A stretch of DNA of 33,309 nt, from the NCBI RefSeq assembly GCF_030695085.1, contig NZ_JAUYTS010000139.1:1-33309 (forward strand), read 5' to 3'. Within the stretch, counting starts at the first letter, position 1; every line of letters starts with the position of its first letter. The position numbers and the translations under genes were made by a program. Source of the DNA: Falsiroseomonas sp. (GTDB lineage: Bacteria > Pseudomonadota > Alphaproteobacteria > Acetobacterales > Acetobacteraceae). Positions 9,360 through 18,050 of the stretch are shown here, one piece after another. The notes under the pieces are model-generated. The model was not told the origin of the DNA. It did no database searches and was given only the letters and a program-made list of their open reading frames with translations.

Positions 9360-9371
9360 CGGAGACGCGAC

Positions 9372-10568
9372 ATGGACATGAGCTTTTCACCCGAAGACCA
9401 GGCCTTTCGGGCCGAGGTCCGCCAGTTCCTGAAGGACCGGCTGCCCGCGCGGCTGTCCGAAAAGGTCCGGCTTCATCAGGAGCTGACCAAGGACGAGATC
9501 GAGGAATGGCACGCCGTCCTGAATGAGAAGGGCTGGCTTGCCGGCAACTGGCCGGTTGAGTTCGGCGGCGCCGGCTGGACCGCGATCCAGCGCCACATCT
9601 TCGAGGAGGAAAGCGCGCTGGCCCATGCGCCGCGCATCCTGCCCTTCGGCATCGCCATGCTGGGGCCGGTGCTGCAGAAGTTCGGGTCGAAGGAACAGCA
9701 GGACCACTACCTGCCGCGCATCCTGAACGGGCAGGACTGGTGGTGCCAGGGTTACTCGGAACCCGGCGCGGGGTCGGACCTCGCCTCGCTCAAGACGACG
9801 GCGGTGCGCGACGGCGACCATTACATCGTCAACGGGCAGAAGACCTGGACCACGCTGGGGCAGCACGCCAACTGGATCTTCTGCCTCGTGCGGACCGATT
9901 CCACCGTCAAGGCGCAGGAGGGGATCAGCTTCCTCCTGATCGACATGACCACCCCCGGCATCACCGTGCGGCCCATCGTCCTTCTGGAGGGCACGCCCGA
10001 GGTGAACGAGGTCTTCTTCGACGACGTGCGCGTGCCCGTCGAGAACCTCGTGGGCAAGGAGAACAAGGGCTGGACCTACGCCAAGTATCTGCTGACGCAT
10101 GAGCGCACCAACATCGCGGGTGTGGGCTTCGCCACGGCGGGCCTTGCCGCGCTGAAACGGATCGCGCGGGCCCAGGTCGCGAACGGCAGGCCGCTGATCG
10201 AGAATCCGCTGTTCGCCGCCCGCCTGGCCGAGGTCGAGATCGACCTGATGGCGATGTCCACCACCAACCTGCGGATGCTGGCGCAGGCGGCTGCGGGTCA
10301 GGTGCCGGGGGCGGAAAGCTCGATGCTGAAGCTGAAGGGGACCCAGATCCGGCAGGCGATCAACGACCTGACCCGCCGCGCGGTCGGCCCTTGGGCGCTG
10401 GCCTTCCCCTCCGAGGCGCTGGAGGGCGCGAATGACGATGCCCCCCCCGGCCCGGCCGAGGCGGCAGGGGCGACCCGCGCTTATCTGAATAACCGCAAGC
10501 TGTCGATCTATGGCGGCTCGAACGAAATCCAGCGGGGGATCATCGCCAAATCCCTGCTGGGGCTTTGA
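9372..10568 (+). CDS. pimC: Acyl-CoA dehydrogenase, large subunit (pimeloyl-CoA dehydrogenase type)
   Basis: 398-residue flavoprotein. The substrate/FAD binding stretch is CQGYSEPGAGSDLASLKTTA, followed by GQKTWTTLGQHANWIFCLVR. The C-terminus is IYGGSNEIQRGIIAKSLLGL. At the place where medium-chain dehydrogenases carry the catalytic glutamate (YEG), this protein has glycine (Gly381), so the base must come from elsewhere, as in several two-subunit acyl-CoA dehydrogenases. A smaller paralogue follows directly, which is the arrangement of the pimC/pimD heteromer that acts on dicarboxylyl-CoA. It passes electrons to ETF, and etfBA are in the same block. GGAG upstream supports the ATG at 9372. Confidence 0.87.
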   Translation: MDMSFSPEDQAFRAEVRQFLKDRLPARLSEKVRLHQELTKDEIEEWHAVLNEKGWLAGNWPVEFGGAGWTAIQRHIFEEESALAHAPRILPFGIAMLGPVLQKFGSKEQQDHYLPRILNGQDWWCQGYSEPGAGSDLASLKTTAVRDGDHYIVNGQKTWTTLGQHANWIFCLVRTDSTVKAQEGISFLLIDMTTPGITVRPIVLLEGTPEVNEVFFDDVRVPVENLVGKENKGWTYAKYLLTHERTNIAGVGFATAGLAALKRIARAQVANGRPLIENPLFAARLAEVEIDLMAMSTTNLRMLAQAAAGQVPGAESSMLKLKGTQIRQAINDLTRRAVGPWALAFPSEALEGANDDAPPGPAEAAGATRAYLNNRKLSIYGGSNEIQRGIIAKSLLGL

Positions 10569-10581
10569 GGGGAACCGCATC

Positions 10582-11580
10582 ATGGATTTCGGCTTCACCG
10601 AGGAACAGACCATGCTGGGCGAAAGCCTGGCGCGCACGCTGGAACGCGGCCCGGACAGCGCCGCCCTGTTCGACCTGGGAACGGGCGCGGCCCTGATGAC
10701 CGAAGAGGCCGGCGGCTTCGGCGGCACCGGGGCGGACATCCTGATGGTGTTCCGCACGCTCGGCCGGGCAGGTGCGGTCATGCCGCTGCTGGACAGCGTG
10801 GTGCTGGGCGCAGGCATCTTGGCCGCCGCGGGCGAGGCCGATCTGGCCGAGGCCGCCGCCAGCGGCGAGGCCCGCGTCGCGGTTGCGCTGGACGAACCCG
10901 GACAGCGCTATGACGGCACCGTGGCGACCCGCGCCGAGGGCGACCGGCTGACCGGCGAGAAGTCGGTCGTGCCGGGGGCCGAGGACGCGACCCACCTGAT
11001 CGTGCGGGCTACAGACGGGCTGTGGCTGGTCGAGGCCGGAGCCGAGGGGCTGGCCATGCGCGGCTATGCCCTGATGGACGGCGGCCGCGCGGCCGAGGTC
11101 ACGCTGAAGGATACCGCCGCCCGCCGGATCGGGGACGTATCGCTTCTGGAACAACCGCTCGCCGCCGCGATCCTCGCCGTCTGCGCCGACGCCTTGGGGG
11201 TGATGGAAAAGGCGGTCGAGCTGACGACCGACTACCTCAAGACCCGCAAGCAGTTCGGCCGTCCGATCGGGTCCTTCCAGGCGGTCCAGCACCGCATGGC
11301 CGACCTGCTGACCGAGGTCGAGCAGGCGCGCTCGGCTGTCTGGAACCTCGCGGGAAACCTCGACGCCCCTGACCGTGACCGCCATGTCGCGGCCACCAAG
11401 TCGCTCGTGGGCCGGGTCGCGCTTTACGTGGCCGAGGAAACGATCCAGCTTCACGGCGGCATCGGGATGACCGAGGAATACGAGCTCGCGCCCCTCGCCC
11501 GCCGCCTGCTGGCCGCCGACGCCCGTTTCGGTGACAGCGACCATCACCTGGAACGCTTCATCGCGGTCAGCGCCGCATGA
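10582..11580 (+). CDS. pimD: Acyl-CoA dehydrogenase, small subunit (pimeloyl-CoA dehydrogenase type)
   Basis: 332 residues, shorter than a stand-alone acyl-CoA dehydrogenase. The N-terminus is MDFGFTEEQTMLGESLARTL; the middle beta domain is degenerate; the C-terminal helical domain has TRKQFGRPIGSFQAVQHRMA and then IQLHGGIGMTEEYELAPLAR. Sequence and position just after the large subunit match PimD-type partners of heteromeric dehydrogenases. The start at 10582 follows GAGGGG and leaves a 13-bp gap to pimC; longer in-frame extensions would overlap pimC. The last codons overlap the start of the thioesterase gene. Confidence 0.86.
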   Translation: MDFGFTEEQTMLGESLARTLERGPDSAALFDLGTGAALMTEEAGGFGGTGADILMVFRTLGRAGAVMPLLDSVVLGAGILAAAGEADLAEAAASGEARVAVALDEPGQRYDGTVATRAEGDRLTGEKSVVPGAEDATHLIVRATDGLWLVEAGAEGLAMRGYALMDGGRAAEVTLKDTAARRIGDVSLLEQPLAAAILAVCADALGVMEKAVELTTDYLKTRKQFGRPIGSFQAVQHRMADLLTEVEQARSAVWNLAGNLDAPDRDRHVAATKSLVGRVALYVAEETIQLHGGIGMTEEYELAPLARRLLAADARFGDSDHHLERFIAVSAA

Positions 11581-12011
11581 GCGGCGGGGCCATCATCGAG
11601 GACGAAACCGGCGCGCAGCGCATGGTCGGCTACACGCTGGACGTGGGCCAACCCGACCGGCGCGCCCGCTGCCGGCTGGTCTTGGACGAACGCCACACGA
11701 ACCGCCACGGCGTGCTGCACGGTGGGATCGCAGGAATGCTGCTCGACAGCGCTGCCGGCGCAACGGCGAGCCTGACCGTGGACGACAGCGGCCGCCAGCC
11801 GTTCCTCACGGTCTCGCTCAATATCGACTACGTGGGACCCGCTCTGAAGGGCGGCGTCACCGCGACCGGACGAGTGGTGGGGGGAGGGCGCAGCCTGCTC
11901 TTCGTCGCGGCCGATCTGGTCCATGACGATGGCACCCTGATCGCGACGGCGAGCGGGGTCTTCAAGCGCGTCCCCACCGGGACCAAGAGCAGCCCCAAGG
12001 ACAACCCATGA
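11577..12011 (+). CDS. PaaI-family acyl-CoA thioesterase (hotdog fold)
   Basis: 144 residues, the usual size of a single hotdog domain. The family signature is NRHGVLHGGIAGMLLDSAAG, with Asn42, His48-Gly49 and the likely catalytic Asp57. A later strand, FLTVSLNIDYVGPALKGG, is also typical. It would hydrolyse acyl-CoA esters. In this operon its likely job is to release CoA from dead-end or excess dicarboxylyl-CoA intermediates. It is coupled to both neighbours by ATGA overlaps. No thioesterase belongs to the R. palustris pim operon as I recall it, so this is an addition here. Confidence 0.88.
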   Translation: MSGGAIIEDETGAQRMVGYTLDVGQPDRRARCRLVLDERHTNRHGVLHGGIAGMLLDSAAGATASLTVDDSGRQPFLTVSLNIDYVGPALKGGVTATGRVVGGGRSLLFVAADLVHDDGTLIATASGVFKRVPTGTKSSPKDNP

Positions 12012-12835
12012 CATCCGCGCAAGCCGAGGCCCGAGTCGAGGACCGCTGCGATCACCTGAAGGTGACGTTGTCGAACTTCGGCCGCCGCAATGCGCTGGCG
12101 CCTTCTATGTATGTCAGCCTGCGCGCGGCGCTGGAGCAGGCGGCGGCCGAGGATCGCCTGGGCGCCGTGGTACTGACCGGGGCGGACGGATATTTCTGTG
12201 CGGGCGGCGACCTGAACGCGCTGGCGACCCGTGCCGCGACGAGCCGGGACGAACGGCGCGCGTTGATCGAGGACCTGCATGACACCATCCGCGCGATCCG
12301 CGCCTGCCCGCGCCCCGTCATTGCCGCCATCGAAGGCGGCGCGGCCGGGGCAGGGCTGTCGATCGCGCTTGCCTGTGACCTGCTCGTGGCGGCGGAGGAC
12401 GCGAGCTTCGCCGCCGCCTATGTCCGTGTCGGGCTGGTGCCGGACGGCGGACTGACCGCTTCGCTGGCGCGCAGGGTGCCGGCGGGCTTCGCGGCCCGGA
12501 TGTGCCTGACAGGCGATCCGGTCTCCGCCACTACCCTCGCCGGGATGGGCGTGGTGACAGACCTCGTGCCGCCCGGAAAAGCGCTGGCCCGCGCCGCCGA
12601 TTTGGCCGCGCGGTTCGCGCAAGGTCCCGCCGCAGCCCAGGGCACGATAAAGCGGCTTCTGGCCTCGGCCCGCGACGGTGATTTCGACGCTCAGCTCGAC
12701 CGCGAGGCCGAAGCTATGGCCGACGCCTTGGCCGCCCCTGAGGCCGCTGCGGGCGTGAAAGCTCGCCTGAGCCGCGCTGTGCCGGATTTCGGTCGCGGCA
12801 GTTCTGGCGCCGAGAAGAAGGAAACCCGCCGATGA
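12008..12835 (+). CDS. Crotonase-family enoyl-CoA hydratase/isomerase (PaaG-like active site)
   Basis: 275 residues with the crotonase fold. The CoA-binding segment is GYFCAGGDLNAL, and AIEGGAAGAGLSIALACDLL forms the oxyanion hole. The first hydratase glutamate is absent (GAGLS where active hydratases have GGLE), while an acidic residue is present as Asp146 in VGLVPDGGLTASLARR. That pattern is the one seen in isomerase-type members such as PaaG, so the protein may move a double bond rather than hydrate it. It could handle unsaturated dicarboxylates or ring-derived intermediates. Position matches the extra hydratase gene of pim-type operons. ATGA overlaps couple it to both neighbours. Confidence 0.85.
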   Translation: MTSAQAEARVEDRCDHLKVTLSNFGRRNALAPSMYVSLRAALEQAAAEDRLGAVVLTGADGYFCAGGDLNALATRAATSRDERRALIEDLHDTIRAIRACPRPVIAAIEGGAAGAGLSIALACDLLVAAEDASFAAAYVRVGLVPDGGLTASLARRVPAGFAARMCLTGDPVSATTLAGMGVVTDLVPPGKALARAADLAARFAQGPAAAQGTIKRLLASARDGDFDAQLDREAEAMADALAAPEAAAGVKARLSRAVPDFGRGSSGAEKKETRR

Positions 12836-14343
12836 CCATGACCCGCATACACGATCCGCTCGACACCCAACGCAGCACCCGCCCGGATGCGCCTGCGCTG
12901 CGCGATCACGACGGCAGAACCTTCACCTATGGTGAACTATCCGCCGCCGTGGATGTGCTATCCGCCGAACTGAAAGCGCGGGACCTCCGGCCGGGCGACC
13001 GCCTGCTGATCCTGGCGGAAAACTGTGCCGCGCTGGTGGGGCTGATCATGGCGGCGTCGCGGCTCGATGCGGTGGCCGTGCCCGTCAATGCCCGTATGAC
13101 CGAGCACGAGCTGCACCGCATCGCGGACCACGCCGACCCGCGGCTGACGGTTTACCTGACCCATGTCTCGCCCCAGGCACGCACCCACGCCGAGATCGCC
13201 GATGCGGCTGGCTGGAACACGCTGTTGGGCAGTCTGGCGATCGCCGGGCCGCGCCCTTCCGCGACGCCCGAGCCTGTGGCAGCAGGTCCCGAGCAGACGG
13301 CCGTGATCCTTTACACGACCGGCTCGACCGGCACGCCCAAGGGGGTGATGCTCAGCCACGCCAATCTGCTGTTCGGCGGCCAGACCTCGGTCCGGATGCG
13401 CGAGATCACGCCCGACGACCTGATTCTGGGCGTGCTGCCGATGACGCATGTCTTCGGCCTGACCTCGATGATGATCGCCAGCACCGTCGCGGGGGCCGAG
13501 CTGTGGCTGTTCCCGCGCTTCTCGGCCCCGGCCGTGGTCGAGGCCTTGCTGGCGGGCGTCAGCGTCCTGCCCGCGGTCCCGCAGATGCACGCGCTGATCA
13601 TGGAGGAGGCGGGCGGCACCCACCTGCCGCCGGGACGGCTGCGCTATGTGTCGTCGGGGGCCGCGCCGCTTGATCCCGACTGGAAGCGGCGGGCCGAGGC
13701 CTTCTATGGCGTGGCACTGCAGAACGGCTATGGCCTGACCGAGACGACAGCGGGCGTCACCCTGACCACCAACCCGCCGGGTGTGCCCGATGTGAGCGTT
13801 GGCCCGGCCCTGCCCGGCGTCGAGTTGCGCCTGCGCGACGTGGGCCCCGATGGCGTGGGCGAGATCCAGACCCGAGGCCCGCATGTCATGCCCGGCTATT
13901 TCCGCAACCCCGAGGCCACGGCCGCTGCCTTCGACGCGGACGGCTTCCTCTGCACCGGCGATCTGGGCCGCATCGACGAGGACGGCAACCTGCATATCGC
14001 AGGGCGCGCGCGCGAGCTGATCATCCGTGGCGGTTTCAACGTTTATCCGCCCGAGGTGGAGGCGGCGCTGAACGACCATCCCCTTGTAATCCAGACCGCC
14101 GTGATCGGCCGTAAGACCAAGGGTGGAAACGAGGAGGTCCTCGCCTTCTGCCAGACCGACGATCCCGGCAGGGTAAGCGAAAAGGACCTGCGCGAGCATG
14201 TGGCCGAGCGCCTTTCGCCCTACAAGCGGCCCACGCGCATCATCGTTACGACGATGCTGCCGACCTCGCCAAACGGCAAGGTTCTCAAGCAGAAGCTGGT
14301 CGAGACGTTCCGCGATGCGCTCGACACCCAGGAGAAAGGATGA
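12832..14343 (+). CDS. AMP-forming acyl-CoA ligase (class I adenylate-forming)
   Basis: 503 residues. The P-loop-like motif is TAVILYTTGSTGTPKGVMLS (about 157-175). Further motifs are NGYGLTETTAG, the ATP/ribose site CTGDLGRIDEDGN, the hinge region GGFNVYPPEVEAAL, and the catalytic Lys483 in SPNGKVLKQKL. It would activate the imported acid to its CoA thioester with ATP. Exact substrate cannot be read from the sequence; a dicarboxylate is inferred from the operon (functional counterpart of PimA). AAGGA upstream supports the start, and the gene overlaps the genes before and after by four bases each. Confidence 0.9.
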   Translation: MTMTRIHDPLDTQRSTRPDAPALRDHDGRTFTYGELSAAVDVLSAELKARDLRPGDRLLILAENCAALVGLIMAASRLDAVAVPVNARMTEHELHRIADHADPRLTVYLTHVSPQARTHAEIADAAGWNTLLGSLAIAGPRPSATPEPVAAGPEQTAVILYTTGSTGTPKGVMLSHANLLFGGQTSVRMREITPDDLILGVLPMTHVFGLTSMMIASTVAGAELWLFPRFSAPAVVEALLAGVSVLPAVPQMHALIMEEAGGTHLPPGRLRYVSSGAAPLDPDWKRRAEAFYGVALQNGYGLTETTAGVTLTTNPPGVPDVSVGPALPGVELRLRDVGPDGVGEIQTRGPHVMPGYFRNPEATAAAFDADGFLCTGDLGRIDEDGNLHIAGRARELIIRGGFNVYPPEVEAALNDHPLVIQTAVIGRKTKGGNEEVLAFCQTDDPGRVSEKDLREHVAERLSPYKRPTRIIVTTMLPTSPNGKVLKQKLVETFRDALDTQEKG

Positions 14344-15995
14344 GCACGATCGAACGCGAATCGATGGAATTCGACGTGGTGATCGTCGGGGCGGGGCCTG
14401 CGGGCCTGTCGGCGGCGATCCGGTGCAAGCAGATCGACCCGGACCTGAACGTGGTGGTGCTGGAAAAGGGCTCCGAGGTCGGGGCGCATATCCTGTCGGG
14501 CGCGGTGCTGGACCCGGTGGGCCTGAACGCGCTGATCCCCGACTGGAAGGACAAGGGCGCGCCGGTGAAGACGGCCGTCACCTCGGATAGCTTCGTGGTG
14601 CTGGGCCCGGCGGGCTCGGCGCGCATCCCCAACTGGCCGATGCCGCGGCTGATGTCGAACCACGGCAACTACATCGTCAGCATGGGCAACGTCTGCCGCT
14701 GGCTGGCCGAGCAGGCCGAAGAGCTGGGCGTGGAAATCTTCCCCGGCATGGCGGCCTCCGAGCTGGTGATGGAGGGTGACCGCGTGGCCGGCGTCGTCGC
14801 GGGCGAGATGGGCAAGAACCCCGACGGCACCCCCGGCCCGTCCTATGAGCCGGGCATGGAGCTGCGCGGCAAGTACGTGATGATCGCCGAGGGCGTGCGC
14901 GGATCGCTCGCCAAGCAGCTGATCGAAAAATACGACCTGTCCGCCGGGCACGAGCCGCAGAAGTTCGGCATCGGCATGAAGGAGATCTGGGAGATCGACC
15001 CCGCCAAGCACAAGGAAGGCACCGTCGTCCACACGATGGGCTGGCCCCTTGGCAAGAACGCGGGCGGCGGGTCCTTCATCTACCATGCCGAGAACAACCA
15101 GGTCTTCATCGGCTTCGTGGTCCACCTGAACTACGAGAACCCGTATCTCTACCCCTACGCCGAGTTCCAGCGCTTCAAGCACCACCCGGCCATCGCGGAG
15201 CTGCTGGAAGGCGGCAAGCGCGTGGCCTATGGCGCCCGCGCGATTTCCGAAGGCGGCTGGCAGTCGCTGCCGAAGATGACGGTGCCGGGCGCGCTGCTGC
15301 TGGGCTGCTCGGCGGGAATGGTCAACGTTCCCCGCATCAAGGGCAACCACAACGCCATGCTGTCGGGGATCGCGGCGGCGAACGCGGCCGCGGCGGCCAT
15401 CGCGGCGGGACGCGAGGGCGACGAGCTGGTCGAGTACGAACAGGATGTCCGCACGGGCCCCATCGCCCATGACCTCAAGCGCGTCCGCAACGTCAAGCCC
15501 GCCTGGTCGCGCACCGGCATGGTGGGCAGCCTGATGCTGGGCGGCATGGACATGTGGGTCGCCAGCCTCTTCAACCGCAACATCCTGCGCACCTGGAAGC
15601 ACGGCAAGACCGACGCCGCCGCGACCCGGCCCACGAAGAACTATCGCCCGATCGACTACCCGAAGCCCGACGGCAAGCTGTCGTTCGACCGGCTGACCAA
15701 CGTGGCCTTTTCCTTCACCAACCACGAGGAAAGCCAACCCTGCCACCTGAAGCTGAAGGACCCCACGGTCCCGATCCGGGTGAACCTGCCGGAATACGCC
15801 GAGCCGGCGCAGCGCTATTGCCCGGCCGGCGTCTACGAGGTGGTCGAGGACAAGTCGGTGCCCGAAGGTGCGCGCTTCGTGATCAACTTCCAGAACTGCG
15901 TCCACTGCAAGACCTGCGACATCAAGGACCCGTCGCAGAACATCGTCTGGACCACGCCGCAGGGCGGCGACGGGCCGAACTATCCCAACATGTAA
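14340..15995 (+). CDS. Electron transfer flavoprotein-ubiquinone oxidoreductase
   Basis: 551 residues, full length for ETF-QO. The N-terminal FAD site is FDVVIVGAGPAGLSAAIR (Gly17, Gly19, Gly22). The C-terminal [4Fe-4S] cluster ligands are Cys494 and the NCVHCKTC group Cys520, Cys523 and Cys526, followed by the characteristic TTPQGGDGPNYPNM end. The protein sits on the membrane and passes electrons from reduced ETF to ubiquinone. AGGAGAAAGG precedes the start, which overlaps the ligase stop (ATGA). It is usually a single housekeeping gene, so its capture inside a catabolic operon is noteworthy. Confidence 0.96.
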   Translation: MSTIERESMEFDVVIVGAGPAGLSAAIRCKQIDPDLNVVVLEKGSEVGAHILSGAVLDPVGLNALIPDWKDKGAPVKTAVTSDSFVVLGPAGSARIPNWPMPRLMSNHGNYIVSMGNVCRWLAEQAEELGVEIFPGMAASELVMEGDRVAGVVAGEMGKNPDGTPGPSYEPGMELRGKYVMIAEGVRGSLAKQLIEKYDLSAGHEPQKFGIGMKEIWEIDPAKHKEGTVVHTMGWPLGKNAGGGSFIYHAENNQVFIGFVVHLNYENPYLYPYAEFQRFKHHPAIAELLEGGKRVAYGARAISEGGWQSLPKMTVPGALLLGCSAGMVNVPRIKGNHNAMLSGIAAANAAAAAIAAGREGDELVEYEQDVRTGPIAHDLKRVRNVKPAWSRTGMVGSLMLGGMDMWVASLFNRNILRTWKHGKTDAAATRPTKNYRPIDYPKPDGKLSFDRLTNVAFSFTNHEESQPCHLKLKDPTVPIRVNLPEYAEPAQRYCPAGVYEVVEDKSVPEGARFVINFQNCVHCKTCDIKDPSQNIVWTTPQGGDGPNYPNM

Positions 15996-16085
15996 GAAGG
16001 CCGGTGCCTCGCGACCCCAAGATAGGCCTGGCATGACCACCGTAATGCTTATTGAACTCGCCTGATGGAGATAGGAGAAACCACC

Positions 16086-17279
16086 ATGAAGATGGACCGC
16101 ATCGGCAGCTTCCGCTGGGAAGACCCCTTCCTGCTGGAAGACGAACTGACCGAGGAAGAGCGCATGATCCGCGACACCGCGCGGAGCTATGCCCAAGGCC
16201 ACCTCGCTCCCCGCGTGCGCGAGGCCTTCCGGACCGAGCAGACCGACCGTGCCATCTTCACCGAGATGGGAGAACTGGGCCTGCTGGGCGTCACCATCCC
16301 CGAGGAGTTCGGGGGCACCGGTGCGGGCTATGTGAGCTACGGCCTTGTCGCGCGCGAGGTCGAACGGGTGGATTCGGGCTACCGATCCATGATGTCGGTG
16401 CAGGCGTCCCTGGTCATGCACCCGATCAACGCCTATGGGTCCGAGGAGCAGCGGCGCAAGTACCTGCCGAAGCTCTGTTCGGGCGAATGGGTGGGCTGCT
16501 TCGGCCTGACCGAGCCGGATGCGGGCTCGGACCCCGGCGGCATGAAGACCACCGCGAAAAAGACCCCCGGCGGCTACCGGCTGAACGGGTCCAAGATGTG
16601 GATCACCAACAGCCCCATCGCGGATGTCTTCGTCGTCTGGGCCAAGTCCGACGCGCATGGCGGCAAGATCCGTGGCTTCGTGCTGGAAAAAGGCATGAAG
16701 GGCCTCTCGGCGCCGAAGATCGAGGGCAAGCTGTCCTTGCGGGCGAGCGTCACCGGCGAGATCGTCATGGACGAGGTCGAGGTGGGCGAGGACGCGCTTT
16801 TGCCGAACGCCGAGGGCCTGGGCGGTCCCTTCGGCTGCCTCAACCGGGCGCGCTACGGCATCGCCTGGGGCGCGATGGGCGCGGCCGAGGCCTGCTGGCA
16901 CGCCGCACGCCAGTATGGGCTGGACCGCAAGCAGTTCGGCAAACCGCTCGCGCAGACGCAGCTCCACCAGCTGAAGCTCGCCAACATGATGACCGAGATC
17001 ACGCTGGGGCTGAACGCCGCCCTGCGCGTGGGGCGGCTGTTCGAGGCCGGGAAGATGCAGCCCGAGATGATCTCCCTGATCAAGCGCAACAACTGCGGCA
17101 AGGCGCTGGAGATCGCCCGCGTGGCCCGCGACATGCACGGCGGCAACGGCATCTCGGACGAATACCCGGTGATGCGCCATATGGTGAACTTGGAAACCGT
17201 CAATACCTACGAAGGCACCCACGACGTCCACGCCCTGATCCTCGGCCGTGCCCAGACCGGCCTGCAGGCGTTCTTCTGA
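16086..17279 (+). CDS. gcdH: Glutaryl-CoA dehydrogenase
   Basis: 397 residues. The sequence follows mitochondrial and bacterial glutaryl-CoA dehydrogenases very closely: [77 protein letters not shown] and [20 protein letters not shown]. The catalytic Glu376 is in [17 protein letters not shown]. It oxidises and decarboxylates glutaryl-CoA to crotonyl-CoA plus CO2, passing electrons to ETF. AGGAGA at 16073-16078 supports the ATG at 16086 rather than the one at 16065. A 90-bp gap from the ETF-QO gene may hold a second promoter, although none is obvious. Confidence 0.95.
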   Translation: MKMDRIGSFRWEDPFLLEDELTEEERMIRDTARSYAQGHLAPRVREAFRTEQTDRAIFTEMGELGLLGVTIPEEFGGTGAGYVSYGLVAREVERVDSGYRSMMSVQASLVMHPINAYGSEEQRRKYLPKLCSGEWVGCFGLTEPDAGSDPGGMKTTAKKTPGGYRLNGSKMWITNSPIADVFVVWAKSDAHGGKIRGFVLEKGMKGLSAPKIEGKLSLRASVTGEIVMDEVEVGEDALLPNAEGLGGPFGCLNRARYGIAWGAMGAAEACWHAARQYGLDRKQFGKPLAQTQLHQLKLANMMTEITLGLNAALRVGRLFEAGKMQPEMISLIKRNNCGKALEIARVARDMHGGNGISDEYPVMRHMVNLETVNTYEGTHDVHALILGRAQTGLQAFF

Positions 17280-17291
17280 GGAGATGCAGCC

Positions 17292-18050
17292 ATGAAGCTT
17301 CTTGTGCCGGTCAAGCGCGTGATTGACTACAACGTGAAGGCGCGGGTGCGTGCGGACGGGTCGGGGGTGGACCTGTCGAACGTGAAGATGTCGATGAACC
17401 CTTTTGACGAGATCGCGGTCGAGGAAGCGATCCGGCTGAAGGAAAAGGGTGTCGCCACCGAGATCGTGGTGGTCTCGGTGGGCGTGAAGCAGGCGGCCGA
17501 GACGATCCGCACGGCGCTGGCGATGGGGGCCGACCGCGGCATCCTCGTGGTGGCGGCCGACGACGTGCACCAGGACATCGAACCCCTGGCCGTGGCCAAG
17601 ATCCTCAAGGCCATCGTGGCCGAGGAGCAGCCGGGGCTGGTCTTGATGGGCAAGCAGGCGATCGACAACGACATGAACGCCACCGGCCAGATGCTGGCCG
17701 CGCTTCTGGGCTGGGCGCAGGCGACGCAGGCCGGCGCGATCGAGGTCGCCGGCGACAAGGCCAGCGTGACGCGCGAGATCGACGGCGGGCTGCAGGTGAT
17801 CGAGGTCACGCTGCCCGCGATCGTGACCGCCGACCTGCGCCTGAACGAGCCGCGCTACGCGAGCCTGCCCAACATCATGAAGGCCAAGAAGAAGGAGCTC
17901 GTCGAGAAGACGGCGGGTGACTACGGCGTGGACGTGAGCCCGCGTCTGACCGTCGTGAAGACGGCCGAGCCCGAGGGGCGCAAGGCGGGGGTCAAGGTGG
18001 CCTCGGTCGACGAGCTGGTGTCGAAACTCAAAGCCGCGGGGGTGATCTGA
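17292..18050 (+). CDS. etfB: Electron transfer flavoprotein beta subunit
   Basis: 252 residues, normal length. It starts [19 protein letters not shown] and has [18 protein letters not shown] and the AMP-site/recognition region [40 protein letters not shown] is the ETF beta signature, with the docking loop that contacts acyl-CoA dehydrogenases. GAGGAGA upstream supports the start. With EtfA it collects electrons from the acyl-CoA dehydrogenases and glutaryl-CoA dehydrogenase encoded just upstream. The last base of its stop is the first base of the etfA ATG. Confidence 0.96.
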   Translation: MKLLVPVKRVIDYNVKARVRADGSGVDLSNVKMSMNPFDEIAVEEAIRLKEKGVATEIVVVSVGVKQAAETIRTALAMGADRGILVVAADDVHQDIEPLAVAKILKAIVAEEQPGLVLMGKQAIDNDMNATGQMLAALLGWAQATQAGAIEVAGDKASVTREIDGGLQVIEVTLPAIVTADLRLNEPRYASLPNIMKAKKKELVEKTAGDYGVDVSPRLTVVKTAEPEGRKAGVKVASVDELVSKLKAAGVI

